A DNA stretch of 64,000 nucleotides from Deinococcus marmoris (GTDB lineage Bacteria; Deinococcota; Deinococci; Deinococcales; Deinococcaceae): positions 1 to 64,000 of the forward strand of contig NZ_MSTI01000062.1 of assembly GCF_001949125.1 (NCBI RefSeq). Reading direction: 5' to 3'. This document shows, piece after piece, positions 25,821 through 33,901 of this stretch; positions within the stretch are counted from its first letter, which is position 1, and the number at the start of each line of letters is the position of its first letter. The notes under the pieces were generated by a model that searched no databases, was not told where the DNA came from, and saw only the letters and a program-made list of their open reading frames with translations. Both the position numbers and the translations under genes were made by a program.

Positions 25821-27250
25821 AATGCCTGGAGCTGTGGGCCGTCGGACCGGAACTGGCGCTGGGGTTGATGTGCCTGCTGTTGGTCCCGCTGGCCGGATTC
25901 GTGCGCGGCAAATGGCGCAGTCTGCCGTCCATCGTCGCCGGATTCGGTTTAACCGCCGCCCTGATCCTGACCGCGCGGATGCTGCCCTGGTCGGGTCAGG
26001 AGGTGTTCTGCGGCACTTACGCGGTGGACGGCTTCGGCACTGTGTTCAAGGTGCTGATCATCGGCTCGGCGCTGCTGGCGCTGCTGCCCATCGCCGCTTA
26101 TTTTCGCGGGCGCGACGCTGAACCGCACGCCCCGGTGGCGCTGACCTTTGCCACGTTGGGCGGCGTCGGGCTGGCTGGAAGCCTGGACCTGGGGTTGATC
26201 GTGCTGTTTCTTCAGATGCTCAGCACGGCGTCGTACCTGCTCGTGGGTATGACGCGCGGCGGCAAGCGGGCTAACGAGGCGACAATGAAGTATTTCATCT
26301 ACGGCGCGGTGGCGCTGGCCGTGATGGCTTACGGATTGACCTTCCTGTACGGCCTGACCGGCAGCCTGTCGCTGACCGAGATCGGCATGGCCCTTTCCGG
26401 CGCTGACCCGGTGTGGGTGTGGGTGGCGCTGAGTTTGGTGCTGGTGGGCTACGCCTTTGAAATCACTGCCGTGCCGTTTCAGTTCTGGGCACCCGATGTC
26501 TACGCCGGGGCGAGCGCGCCCGTCACGGGGTTCATCTCGGTGCTGCCCAAGATCGCAGGCTTCGCGGGCCTGCTGCGGCTGATGCTGGTTGCCTTCCCGG
26601 ATGGGCTGGCGGGCTGGCCCACGCTGATCGCGGTGCTGGCTGCCGTCACGATGGCGCTGGGCAATCTCGCCGCCCTGCGCCAGACCCATCTCAAGCGGCT
26701 GCTGGCGTACTCCAGCATCGCGCAGGCGGGCTACATCCTGATCGCGGTGGCCGTCTCAGGCACGGTGGACGGGGCGCTTCCAGCGACGGGATATTACCTT
26801 GCCGCCTACACCTTCATGAATCTGGCGGCCTTCACGGTGGTGGCGCAGTTGGAACGCGTTAGCGGGCAGGACGCCCTGACGGGGCTGCGCGGCCTGTCTA
26901 AAACTGCGCCCGGTACGGCGGCGCTGCTCACGCTGGCCCTGCTGTCGCTGGCGGGCATTCCGCCGCTGGCCGGGTTTCTGGGCAAGGTGCTGCTTCTTCA
27001 GGTGGCACTGTCGGGCGGCCTGACCTGGCTGGCGGTGTTCGCGGCGCTGAATATGGTCATCGGGCTGTACTACTACCTGCGGCCCGTGGTGGAGATGTAC
27101 CTGCGTGCGCCGGAGGGGGAAATCCGGCTGCACGTTCAGCCCGGCTACCCGTGGGCGCTGGGCCTGACCACGCTGGGAACGCTGCTGCTGGGGCTGTGGC
27201 CCGCCCCGGTGCTGGCCCTGCTGGCGAACCTGACCCGGCTGCTGCGGTAA
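25817..27250 (+). CDS. nuoN: complex I antiporter-like subunit N with altered channel residues
   Basis: This encodes 477 residues with about 14 helices. It starts at GTG 25817, overlapping nuoM. The fold markers WAPDVYAGASAPVTGFISVL, KRLLAYSSIAQAGYI and PPLAGFLGKVLL are present. Two usual charged residues differ by my alignment. The helix-five Glu is Gln133 (IVLFLQMLSTASY; family LALELLSL). The helix-seven Lys is Glu215 (GYAFEITAVPFQFW; family GFKxAxxPFHxW), with the neighbouring His also Gln. Lys245 (VLPKIAGF) and the late Lys in FLGK remain. This suggests a changed ion path. It is the last nuo gene. Confidence 0.9.
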   Translation: MKCLELWAVGPELALGLMCLLLVPLAGFVRGKWRSLPSIVAGFGLTAALILTARMLPWSGQEVFCGTYAVDGFGTVFKVLIIGSALLALLPIAAYFRGRDAEPHAPVALTFATLGGVGLAGSLDLGLIVLFLQMLSTASYLLVGMTRGGKRANEATMKYFIYGAVALAVMAYGLTFLYGLTGSLSLTEIGMALSGADPVWVWVALSLVLVGYAFEITAVPFQFWAPDVYAGASAPVTGFISVLPKIAGFAGLLRLMLVAFPDGLAGWPTLIAVLAAVTMALGNLAALRQTHLKRLLAYSSIAQAGYILIAVAVSGTVDGALPATGYYLAAYTFMNLAAFTVVAQLERVSGQDALTGLRGLSKTAPGTAALLTLALLSLAGIPPLAGFLGKVLLLQVALSGGLTWLAVFAALNMVIGLYYYLRPVVEMYLRAPEGEIRLHVQPGYPWALGLTTLGTLLLGLWPAPVLALLANLTRLLR

Positions 27251-27383
27251 CGGGACAACTCAGATCATCTGGTGATAGACGCGAGGGCCGCGTGGTGACC
27301 GTGCATGGATAGCATTGAAGGACAGGGTGTGGAGTAGGTTCACCAGCTCCACCCCCGATGTGGGACACGGCACTACACTTGAT

Positions 27384-27806
27384 CTACAGGATCAACTTCA
27401 ATCCATCCAGAATGTCCTGTTGCGCGAGAGCGCCGTGAACAGTTTTCATGACGTGGCCTGAGGGGTCAATGAACAGGATGGTTGGAACCGTGTGGACGCC
27501 GTAGGTGCGGACCAATTGCTGCCGGACATCAACGGTGCTAACCATGCCAAGGGCAAAGTCGCGTTCGTACCGATTCAGATTGGCGCGCGTGTCCTGTTCC
27601 AGCACCCCGACGACAAACAGCCCACGGTCAGCGTACTCAAAGCCCCAGCTGCGCAGCAGCCAGTCATTCGCCTGGCACACAGCGCAACGGGTGTTCCAGA
27701 ACTGAAGAATTAGGGGGTGACCACGCAGCACGGCGCTGGAAAATGGCGTTCCTGTGGCTGAAACCAGCGGTGCAGCCAGAAGTGAAGCCATGCTGGGACT
27801 GGTCAT
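27384..27806 (-). CDS. thioredoxin-like (TlpA-type) protein
   Basis: This encodes 140 residues with a thioredoxin fold: PLILQFWNTRCAVCQANDWL with CxxC, then GVHTVPTILFIDPSGHV with the cis-Pro. Directly upstream an ATG at 27904 opens a signal peptide (LVRALAVVLTLAAFNPPAAA) that ends at TGA at the beginning of this frame. One added base in the CCCC run near 27815 would fuse the two into a normal secreted protein. It is therefore either a frameshifted secreted reductase or translated from ATG 27806 without export. Secreted relatives handle cysteine pairs of cuproproteins and cytochromes. Confidence 0.7.
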   Translation of the reverse strand: MTSPSMASLLAAPLVSATGTPFSSAVLRGHPLILQFWNTRCAVCQANDWLLRSWGFEYADRGLFVVGVLEQDTRANLNRYERDFALGMVSTVDVRQQLVRTYGVHTVPTILFIDPSGHVMKTVHGALAQQDILDGLKLIL

Positions 27807-28039
27807 GGTCAGGGGTGCTCCCCCGCGGCGGCAGGCGGATTGAAGGCTGCCAGAGTTAACACCACAGCCAGCGCGCGCACCAGTCCCTCTTTTCTATTCA
27901 ACATGCTGAACCTCCCAGACGGCGACCAGTGGGGGTGTTCCTAAGCCTCTGATTCTGCCGCGCGTTAACCCGTTTCAAAGTGAATACCGTCATGTAAACA
28001 ATACGGTGTCCTGCGCCGCTCACACCAGACAACTGGCGC

Positions 28040-29137
28040 TCATGTGGCAGGGTGGGCGACCAGCAGGGTGAAGGCGAACACGCTTCCGGCGCTGCTGGAG
28101 GTGGCAGTCAGGGTGCCGCCCATCCGTTCGGCCAGCCCCCTGGCAATGGTCAGGCCCACGCCGCTGCCTTCACCCTCACCGCGTGTTCGGGCCGCATTCG
28201 CCCGGTAAAAACGCTCGAAGACACAGCTCAGATGTTCCGGCGCGATCCCCGGACCCGTATCCCGCACCTCAAAGCGCACCGCCGCCCCCTGCTGCCTGGC
28301 GCTGAGTGTCACCTGACCGCCGCTGGGCGTATGCCGCAGGGCGTTGCTCAGCAGGTTGGCCAGAATCTGCGACGTGCGCTCGACATCCCCGGTGACAGGG
28401 GGCAGCGGAGAGGAGAGTTCAAGGGCCAGGCGCAGTCCGAATTCCTCGGCGGCACCCTCAAAGCGCGTCCTGGCGGTGAGCAGCACCTCTTTAGGCTCAA
28501 AGGTGCTGAGACGCAGTTCCACAGCTCCTGCCTCCACCTTTGACACCAGGCTCAGGTCCCGGGCCAGACGTTCCAGCGCCCGCATTTCGCGGAGAATGGC
28601 CTGCGAAGCGGTTGCCGGAGCCATCACCTGATCTTCGAGCGCCTCGGCATAGCCGCGCAGGGCACCCAGTGGCGTGCGCAGTTCGTGGGCGACATTGGTG
28701 ATCAGGTCAACGCGTCCGCGCTCAACTTGCTCCAGTGCGCGGCCCATGCGGTTAAAATGCCGGGCCAGATCGGTCAGTTCATCCTGGCCTTCCTCGGGCA
28801 AGCGCAGGGTGTATTCGCCCGCCGCGATGGCGTGGCTGCCGTCACGCAGCAGCACCACACTCCGCATCACCTGACGGGCCGAGAACAGTGCGGTGAGGGC
28901 TGCGACCGTCAGTGACAGCGGGACCGAGGCAAGCAGCGCCGAGGTGAGGGTGTTGCGCATCCCGAGTTCCAGATCCGGGCGCAGTGACGCGCCGGTGGGT
29001 CCGATGAGCGCCGCCATCTGCTCGACATGGTGACGCACCAGTGCAGAGGCGAGCAATTCGGTCACGATCAGCAGCGCCCCCACGGCCACCATGATGACCA
29101 GCAGATGCGAAAGGAACAGCCGCGAAAAGAGTTTCAC
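28040..29137 (-). CDS. sensor histidine kinase
   Basis: This encodes 365 residues. Two membrane helices (about 8-30 and 68-88) flank a short loop with HHVEQMAALIGPTG. A HAMP domain and the H-box (ITNVAHELRTPLGAL) follow, then N-box (ILANLLSNALRHTPSGG), G1 (VRDTGPGIAPEHL), F (FERFYRANA) and G2 (GEGSGVGLTIARGLAERMGG). It is a paralogue of the kinase at 14727-15887, with the same layout. It lies 34 bp downstream of its regulator. A role in metal sensing is inferred from position between the nuo and copper genes. Confidence 0.9.
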   Translation of the reverse strand: MKLFSRLFLSHLLVIMVAVGALLIVTELLASALVRHHVEQMAALIGPTGASLRPDLELGMRNTLTSALLASVPLSLTVAALTALFSARQVMRSVVLLRDGSHAIAAGEYTLRLPEEGQDELTDLARHFNRMGRALEQVERGRVDLITNVAHELRTPLGALRGYAEALEDQVMAPATASQAILREMRALERLARDLSLVSKVEAGAVELRLSTFEPKEVLLTARTRFEGAAEEFGLRLALELSSPLPPVTGDVERTSQILANLLSNALRHTPSGGQVTLSARQQGAAVRFEVRDTGPGIAPEHLSCVFERFYRANAARTRGEGEGSGVGLTIARGLAERMGGTLTATSSSAGSVFAFTLLVAHPAT

Positions 29138-29171
29138 GGCTGGGTATCCCAGAGGTGCAGGTGATCAGTGG

Positions 29172-29843
29172 TCATGCTGGATCGTCCTTGAACCGGTAAC
29201 CGACGCCGCGCACGGTTTCAATGTAGCGTGGACGTTCCGGGTCGTCGTACAGTTTCTTTCTGAGGCTGGTGATGTGGACGTCCACCACACGCGAGGAACC
29301 GGAGCGCGCGCTGTCCCAGAGACGCTCACGCAACCGCTCACGGCTCCAGACCAGACCGGGATGCTGCGCCAGGGTGAGTAGCAGATCGTATTCCAGCCGG
29401 GACAGCTCCAGCGCGGCCCCGTTCAGCGTGACCTGGTGGCTGCGGGCGTCGAGCAGCAGGTCACCGCTGCGCGCTTGATGGCGCACGCCCGCGCGGCGCG
29501 GCAGGACACGCACGCGGGCCATCACCTCACGCGGACTGAACGGCTTGACCACGTAATCGTCGATGCCGGTGTCCAGGCCACGCAACTTGTCCTCTTCCTC
29601 ACTGCGAGCGCTCAGCATCAAGATGGGCAGCTCCAGGCCGCCTGACCGGGCCTGAGCGGCCACCTCCAGGCCACTGAGGCCCGGCAGCATCCAGTCGAGA
29701 ATGACCAGATCGGCGCGGACCATCAGCGGCAGGGCAGCGTCGCCACTCACGGCTTTGATGACCGTATGGCCCTCGGTCAGCAGGTAAGCTGCCAGGATTT
29801 CCTGAATGGCCGGGTCATCGTCCACGATCAGGATCTGGGCCAT
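29172..29843 (-). CDS. OmpR-family response regulator
   Basis: This encodes 223 residues. The receiver domain has the acidic pocket (ILIVDDDPAIQE), phosphoacceptor Asp in LVILDWMLPGLSGL, and Lys in DYVVKPFSPREV. The C-terminal winged helix includes LSRLEYDLLLTL, RERLWDSARSGSS, VVDVHITSLRKKL and IETVRGVGYRFKD. It pairs with the downstream kinase. It lies 22 bp after the DUF305 gene on the same strand and may be co-transcribed with it. Confidence 0.92.
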   Translation of the reverse strand: MAQILIVDDDPAIQEILAAYLLTEGHTVIKAVSGDAALPLMVRADLVILDWMLPGLSGLEVAAQARSGGLELPILMLSARSEEEDKLRGLDTGIDDYVVKPFSPREVMARVRVLPRRAGVRHQARSGDLLLDARSHQVTLNGAALELSRLEYDLLLTLAQHPGLVWSRERLRERLWDSARSGSSRVVDVHITSLRKKLYDDPERPRYIETVRGVGYRFKDDPA

Positions 29844-29865
29844 GTGCCTCCCCCGGCCAGTGTTC

Positions 29866-30453
29866 TTACATGCCGCGTTTGATCAGCCACTGCCGGTACA
29901 GGTACATCTCGTCGGCCTGGTCACGGATGATCTCGCGGGCCAGTTTGGTGACGCGGGCGTCGCTGCTTTTCTGGAGGGCCAGGGCCGCCATCTCGATGGC
30001 GCTGGCATGATGGGGCAGCATGCCCAGGACAAATCCGGCGTCGGTGTCCTTGTTGGCCTTGAGGGCTTTGAGCATGCCGTCCATTTCTTTGGCCATGCCG
30101 GTCTGCCAGGTCTTGTCCACACCGCCGAGCGTCCCCAGCCAGGTGGTCATGTCGCTGATTTCTTTTTGCTGGGCGCTGATGACGTCTTTGGTCCAGGTCT
30201 TGACCTGCGTGTCCTTGACGTTGTTGACCACCGCCTTACTCATGTCAATGGCCCCCTGGTGGTGGGCGATCATCATGGACAGGAAAGCGCGGTCAAACGC
30301 CTTGCCACTGAGTTTGGCCAGGTCTTTGTTTTCCTGGGCGCTGTGGGTCATACCCGGCATGCTCATCCCGTCCATTTTCTGTGCGGGGGCCAGGCCCAGC
30401 AGGGTCAGGGAAAGGGCGGCGAAGAGCGAAGCAGTCTTGAGCGTATTTTTCAT
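29866..30453 (-). CDS. secreted DUF305 protein
   Basis: This encodes 195 residues. A signal peptide ends near LLGLAPAQ, followed by a Met-rich stretch (KMDGMSMPGMTHSAQ). The DUF305 double motif is complete: MMIAHHQGAIDMSKAV (about 61-76) and MLPHHASAIEMAALAL (about 146-161). The fold is ferritin-like, with a His-His-Met set in each half that may bind metal. It is the soluble counterpart of the membrane DUF305 protein at 19121. It probably works in the extracytoplasmic space, binding copper. Confidence 0.85.
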   Translation of the reverse strand: MKNTLKTASLFAALSLTLLGLAPAQKMDGMSMPGMTHSAQENKDLAKLSGKAFDRAFLSMMIAHHQGAIDMSKAVVNNVKDTQVKTWTKDVISAQQKEISDMTTWLGTLGGVDKTWQTGMAKEMDGMLKALKANKDTDAGFVLGMLPHHASAIEMAALALQKSSDARVTKLAREIIRDQADEMYLYRQWLIKRGM

Positions 30454-30601
30454 GGGGTAACCTCGCTCATCACGCTAAAGCAGGGCTGTTAAGTTCGCGT
30501 AAAGCGGGGCGTGAGGTGAGAAAAGCGAAGGTTGCAGCGCGCAGCAAGATCTTCCCGCCGCCAGATTGGCCCACGGGAAGACGCTGTGCTGACTCGGTTG
30601 T

Positions 30602-30865
30602 TCAGGTGTACTTGAGAGCTTCCATCAGTTCCTCGACGATCTCGATGCTGTCGCCGCGCTGATGGGCGGTGGCCACATGCGCTTCCAGGTGTCCGCGCAA
30701 CACCACTTCGCCCGCACCAGATAGTGCGCCCTGTACCGCCTTGATCTGCCGCAGCACATCCACGCAGTAGGCGTCTGGATTATCCAGCATCCCCACGATG
30801 GCGTCGAGGTGGCCGCGCGCGATCTTCAGGCGGCGCGAAGCCCGTTTGCGGGCGTCTTCGGGCAT
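30602..30865 (-). CDS. csoR: CsoR-type copper-sensing repressor
   Basis: This encodes 87 residues from ATG 30865 (GTG 30883 is an alternative). It is a four-helix CsoR/RcnR-family repressor: MPEDARKRASRRLKIARGHL, then the sensing residues. Cys34 (AYCVDVLRQI), His59 and His63 (LRGHLEAHV) give a C-H-H set in place of the C-H-C of the mycobacterial protein. Thermus CsoR is, as far as I recall, of the C-H-H kind. It lies downstream of copZ on the same strand. G/C palindromes matching CsoR operators flank copZ and copA. Copper binding would release it from DNA. Confidence 0.88.
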   Translation of the reverse strand: MPEDARKRASRRLKIARGHLDAIVGMLDNPDAYCVDVLRQIKAVQGALSGAGEVVLRGHLEAHVATAHQRGDSIEIVEELMEALKYT

Positions 30866-30880
30866 ACATAGCCGATCAGA

Positions 30881-30897
30881 CACCCCGCAGGGGGGCG
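30881..30897. promoter_or_regulatory. possible CsoR half-palindrome upstream of csoR
   Basis: CACCCCGCAGGGGGGCG resembles the C-tract/G-tract CsoR operator but is less symmetrical than the two sites at 31166 and 31288. It overlaps the alternative GTG start. Confidence 0.35.
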
Positions 30898-30950
30898 AGG
30901 CGGGCTGACTGACGGGGCCGCTCTGACTGGTGGAACTTCTTTTACCAGTC

Positions 30951-31154
30951 TTACTGGCGGAGCTGGGCACCGTAGCCCTCGTCCTTGACGGCGGCCAACA
31001 GGGCCTGGGGATCGGCCTGGCCCTGCACCTGAGCGGTGCCGCCTGCCAGGTCGACATTCACGTCCTGTACGCCGGACACCGATTTGAGGGCTTTGGTCAC
31101 GGCACTCTGGCAGTGTCCGCAGGTCATGCCGCTGATGTTCAGTTCAGTAGTCAT
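30951..31154 (-). CDS. copZ: copper chaperone (HMA domain)
   Basis: This encodes 67 residues, a single heavy-metal-associated domain with GMTCGHCQSAVTKAL; the CxxC binds Cu(I). It delivers copper to the CopA ATPase encoded divergently. A palindromic CsoR-like operator is 12 bp upstream of the start. It probably forms an operon with csoR. Confidence 0.92.
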   Translation of the reverse strand: MTTELNISGMTCGHCQSAVTKALKSVSGVQDVNVDLAGGTAQVQGQADPQALLAAVKDEGYGAQLRQ

Positions 31155-31165
31155 GCCCGAATGCT

Positions 31166-31186
31166 ACACCCTCCCCGGGAGGGTGT
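31166..31186. promoter_or_regulatory. CsoR-like operator upstream of copZ
   Basis: A near-perfect 21-bp palindrome: arms ACACCCTCCC and GGGAGGGTGT around a central C. The pattern of C tract then G tract in A/T flanks is the known CsoR site type. It lies between the divergent copZ and copA genes, close to copZ. Confidence 0.75.
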
Positions 31187-31251
31187 CAAGAGTGCTGGAA
31201 GAAACTCCTGTTCTTTGGGATGTTTTAATGGTGGTGTCATCACCATTTTAC

Positions 31252-31311
31252 TTGATTTTAAAGACTACCCGTCCTATATTATCTTATATCCCCCCAGGGG
31301 GGATCAAGGAG
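31252..31311 (+). promoter_or_regulatory. copA promoter with overlapping CsoR-like operator
   Basis: TTGATT at 31252-31257 and TATATT at 31275-31280 are separated by 17 bases. A palindrome AT-CCCCCC-A-GGGGGG-AT spans 31288-31304, over the expected transcription start. AAGGAG at 31306-31311 is the ribosome binding site for ATG 31316. Binding of CsoR here would block initiation. Confidence 0.8.
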
Positions 31312-31315
31312 AATC

Positions 31316-33841
31316 ATGACTGCAAGCGAGCTGACAACTCTAGAAATTGGTGTCCAGGGGATGACCTGCGCGAGTTGCGTGGGCCGGGTGGAACGTGGCC
31401 TGAAAAAAGTGGCGGGCGTTCAGGAGGCCAGTGTCAACCTCGCCACCGAGCAGGCCAGGGTGAGCTTTGATCCGGCCCAGACCGATGCCCGGACCCTGAT
31501 CGCCACGGTGCGCGACGTGGGCTATGAACCCATCACCGCTGAGCTGGACCTGCCCATCACAGGCATGACCTGCGCGAGCTGTGTCGGAAGGGTCGAGCGT
31601 GCGCTGGGCAAGGCGGACGGCGTGCTCAGCGCCAGCGTCAACCTCGCCACCGAGCGCGCCCATGTCCAGTACCTCCCAGCCAGCACCACGCCCGGCCAGC
31701 TCCGGGCCGTTGTTCGTGACGCTGGATACGACGTGCCGGACACGGCACAGGGACCGTCCGGCGCGGATACCCAGCGGGCCGCCCGCGAGGCCGAGGTCCT
31801 GCATCTGCGCTCACAGGTGATTTTCAGCGCTGTGTTTGCCGTGCCGCTGCTCCTGATCGCCATGTTGCCGATGCTGTGGCCCGCTCTGGAACGCAGCCTG
31901 ATGGCGTCTGTGGGCATGGGGGCGATGAACTGGGTGATGCTGGCGCTGGCCGTGCCGGTGCAGTTCGGCCCCGGACGGCGCTTCTACCGCCTGGGCTGGG
32001 CCAGCCTCAAGCACCGCAGCCCGGACATGAACGCCCTGGTGATGATCGGCACCTCCGCCGCCTTCTTTTACAGCCTGGTAGTCACGCTGGCCCCGCAGAT
32101 CTTCCCGGTGGGGACGGCGCATGTCTACTACGAGGCGTCGGGCGTGGTCATCACGCTGATCCTGCTGGGCAAGTATTTCGAGGCGCTCGCCAAGGGGCGC
32201 AGCAGCGAGGCCATGAAATCGTTGCTCTCCTTGCAGCCCAAGGAGGCGCGGGTGTTGCGGGACGGTGAGGAACGGCTGCTGCCCGTGGATGACGTGCAGG
32301 TGGGAGACACGCTACGGGTGCTGCCCGGCGAGAGCATTCCACTGGACGGTGAGGTTCTGAGCGGTCAGAGCTACGTCAACGAGAGCATGATCACGGGTGA
32401 GAGCGTCCCCATTCAGAAAACTGGAGGCGCAGCCGTGATCGGCGGCACCCTGAACGGCAACGGCGCGCTGACGCTCAAGGCCACCCGCGTCGGCAACGAC
32501 ACCGCCCTGGCACAGATCATCAAGTTGGTAGAAACGGCCCAGGGCAGTAAGCCGCCGATTCAGGGTCTGGCCGACAAAGTGGTGGCCGTGTTCGTCCCCG
32601 TCGTGCTGGTGATCGCCGCCGTGACCTTCGCGGTGTGGTTGCTGCTGGGCGGCGAGGGCGCGCTCAGCCAGGCCCTGATCAACATGGTGGCGGTGCTGAT
32701 CATCGCCTGCCCCTGTGCGATGGGCCTGGCCACTCCAGTCAGCGTGATGGTGGGAACCGGCAAGGCCGCCGAACTGGGCGTGCTGTTCAAGAGTGGCACG
32801 GCGCTGGAGGGTCTCCAGGCCACCCAGGTCATCGCCCTGGACAAGACCGGCACGCTGACGCGCGGCCAGCCGGAGTTGACGGACCTGACGCTGGTGTCGG
32901 GGTTTGAACGCGGTGAGGTGCTGCGTCTTGTCGCGAGCGCCGAGCAGGACAGCGAGCATCCGATTGCCCGCGCCATCGTGGACGCGGCCAAGCGGGAGGG
33001 CCTGAGCCTGAGTGCGCCGGAGTCGTCCCAGGCCGTGCCGGGGTTCGGCCTGGAGGCTGTGGTGGACGCCACGCGGGTACAAGTGGGCGCAGACCGCTAC
33101 ATGAGCAAGCTGGGCCTGGGGCTGGCCGACTTCGGGGCGCAGGCCGAGCAACTGGGCGATGAGGGCAAGAGTCCACTGTACGTGGCGCTGAACGGTCAAC
33201 TCGCCGCCATTCTGGCGGTGGCCGATCCGATCAAGGACGGCAGTCGGGAGGCGGTGGCGGCGCTGCACCGCCAGGGCCTGAAGGTGGCGATGATCACGGG
33301 TGACAATGTCCGCACTGCACAGGCAATTGCCCGGCAACTGGGGATTGATCAGGTGCAGGCCGAGGTATTGCCCGGCGACAAGGCCAAGGCGGTCCGGGCC
33401 TTGCAGGAGGGCGGGCAGAAAGTGGCGTTCGTGGGTGACGGCATCAACGACGCGCCCGCACTGGCCCAGGCCGATGTGGGCCTGGCCATCGGCACTGGTA
33501 CCGATGTGGCGGTCGAAACGGCGGACGTGGTCTTGATGTCGGGCGATTTGCGAGGCGTTCCCAACGCCCTGGCCCTGTCCCGCACCACGTTGCGCAACAT
33601 CCGGCTCAATCTGTTCTGGGCCTTTGCCTACAACGCGCTGCTGATTCCGGTGGCGGCGGGCGTGTTGATTCCCGCCTTCGGCATTCGGCTGAGTCCGGTG
33701 CTGGCCGCCGCCGCGATGGGCTTTTCCAGCGTGTTCGTGCTGACCAACGCCCTGCGGCTGCGGGGATTCAAGCCGCCTCTGCCGCCCAGTGCACCCAAGC
33801 TCCAGCCCGGTGACCACGACGGGCAGCTCGTGACCACCTGA
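31316..33841 (+). CDS. copA: Cu(I)-exporting P1B-type ATPase
   Basis: This encodes 841 residues. Two N-terminal HMA domains each carry GMTCASCVGRVER (cysteines near 17/20 and 85/88). Eight membrane helices are expected, with the CPC transport motif (VLIIACPCAMGLATP, near 464). The actuator domain has TGES (near 358). The P-domain has DKTGTLTRG (near 508), the N-domain has SEHPIARAIVDA (near 546), and the hinge GDGINDAPALAQAD lies near 707. All are intact, so it should export Cu(I) from the cytoplasm. It is controlled by the CsoR-like site upstream and paired with copZ. Confidence 0.96.
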   Translation: MTASELTTLEIGVQGMTCASCVGRVERGLKKVAGVQEASVNLATEQARVSFDPAQTDARTLIATVRDVGYEPITAELDLPITGMTCASCVGRVERALGKADGVLSASVNLATERAHVQYLPASTTPGQLRAVVRDAGYDVPDTAQGPSGADTQRAAREAEVLHLRSQVIFSAVFAVPLLLIAMLPMLWPALERSLMASVGMGAMNWVMLALAVPVQFGPGRRFYRLGWASLKHRSPDMNALVMIGTSAAFFYSLVVTLAPQIFPVGTAHVYYEASGVVITLILLGKYFEALAKGRSSEAMKSLLSLQPKEARVLRDGEERLLPVDDVQVGDTLRVLPGESIPLDGEVLSGQSYVNESMITGESVPIQKTGGAAVIGGTLNGNGALTLKATRVGNDTALAQIIKLVETAQGSKPPIQGLADKVVAVFVPVVLVIAAVTFAVWLLLGGEGALSQALINMVAVLIIACPCAMGLATPVSVMVGTGKAAELGVLFKSGTALEGLQATQVIALDKTGTLTRGQPELTDLTLVSGFERGEVLRLVASAEQDSEHPIARAIVDAAKREGLSLSAPESSQAVPGFGLEAVVDATRVQVGADRYMSKLGLGLADFGAQAEQLGDEGKSPLYVALNGQLAAILAVADPIKDGSREAVAALHRQGLKVAMITGDNVRTAQAIARQLGIDQVQAEVLPGDKAKAVRALQEGGQKVAFVGDGINDAPALAQADVGLAIGTGTDVAVETADVVLMSGDLRGVPNALALSRTTLRNIRLNLFWAFAYNALLIPVAAGVLIPAFGIRLSPVLAAAAMGFSSVFVLTNALRLRGFKPPLPPSAPKLQPGDHDGQLVTT

Positions 33842-33901
33842 GCGCTGTCCGCGTTGCCCCCTGTTCTCCCGCCTTTCTCGCCATTACAGGAGTTCTGTCT
33901 C

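Noticed and set aside
19671..27250. Interpretation of the nuo cluster as an Mrp-type cation antiporter
   Set aside because: Mrp operons lack NuoA, NuoH and NuoJ homologues of this kind and carry MrpE, F and G. The full-length NuoL C-terminus and seven-subunit set point to complex I ancestry.
31227..31247. Inverted repeat AATGGTG...CACCATT between copZ and copA as a second operator
   Set aside because: It lacks the G/C tracts of CsoR sites and no partner regulator is evident. It could be chance, so it is not listed as a feature.
32312..33817. 501-codon minus-strand frame opposite copA
   Set aside because: It is a shadow frame of a high-GC gene. CopA motifs on the plus strand are complete.
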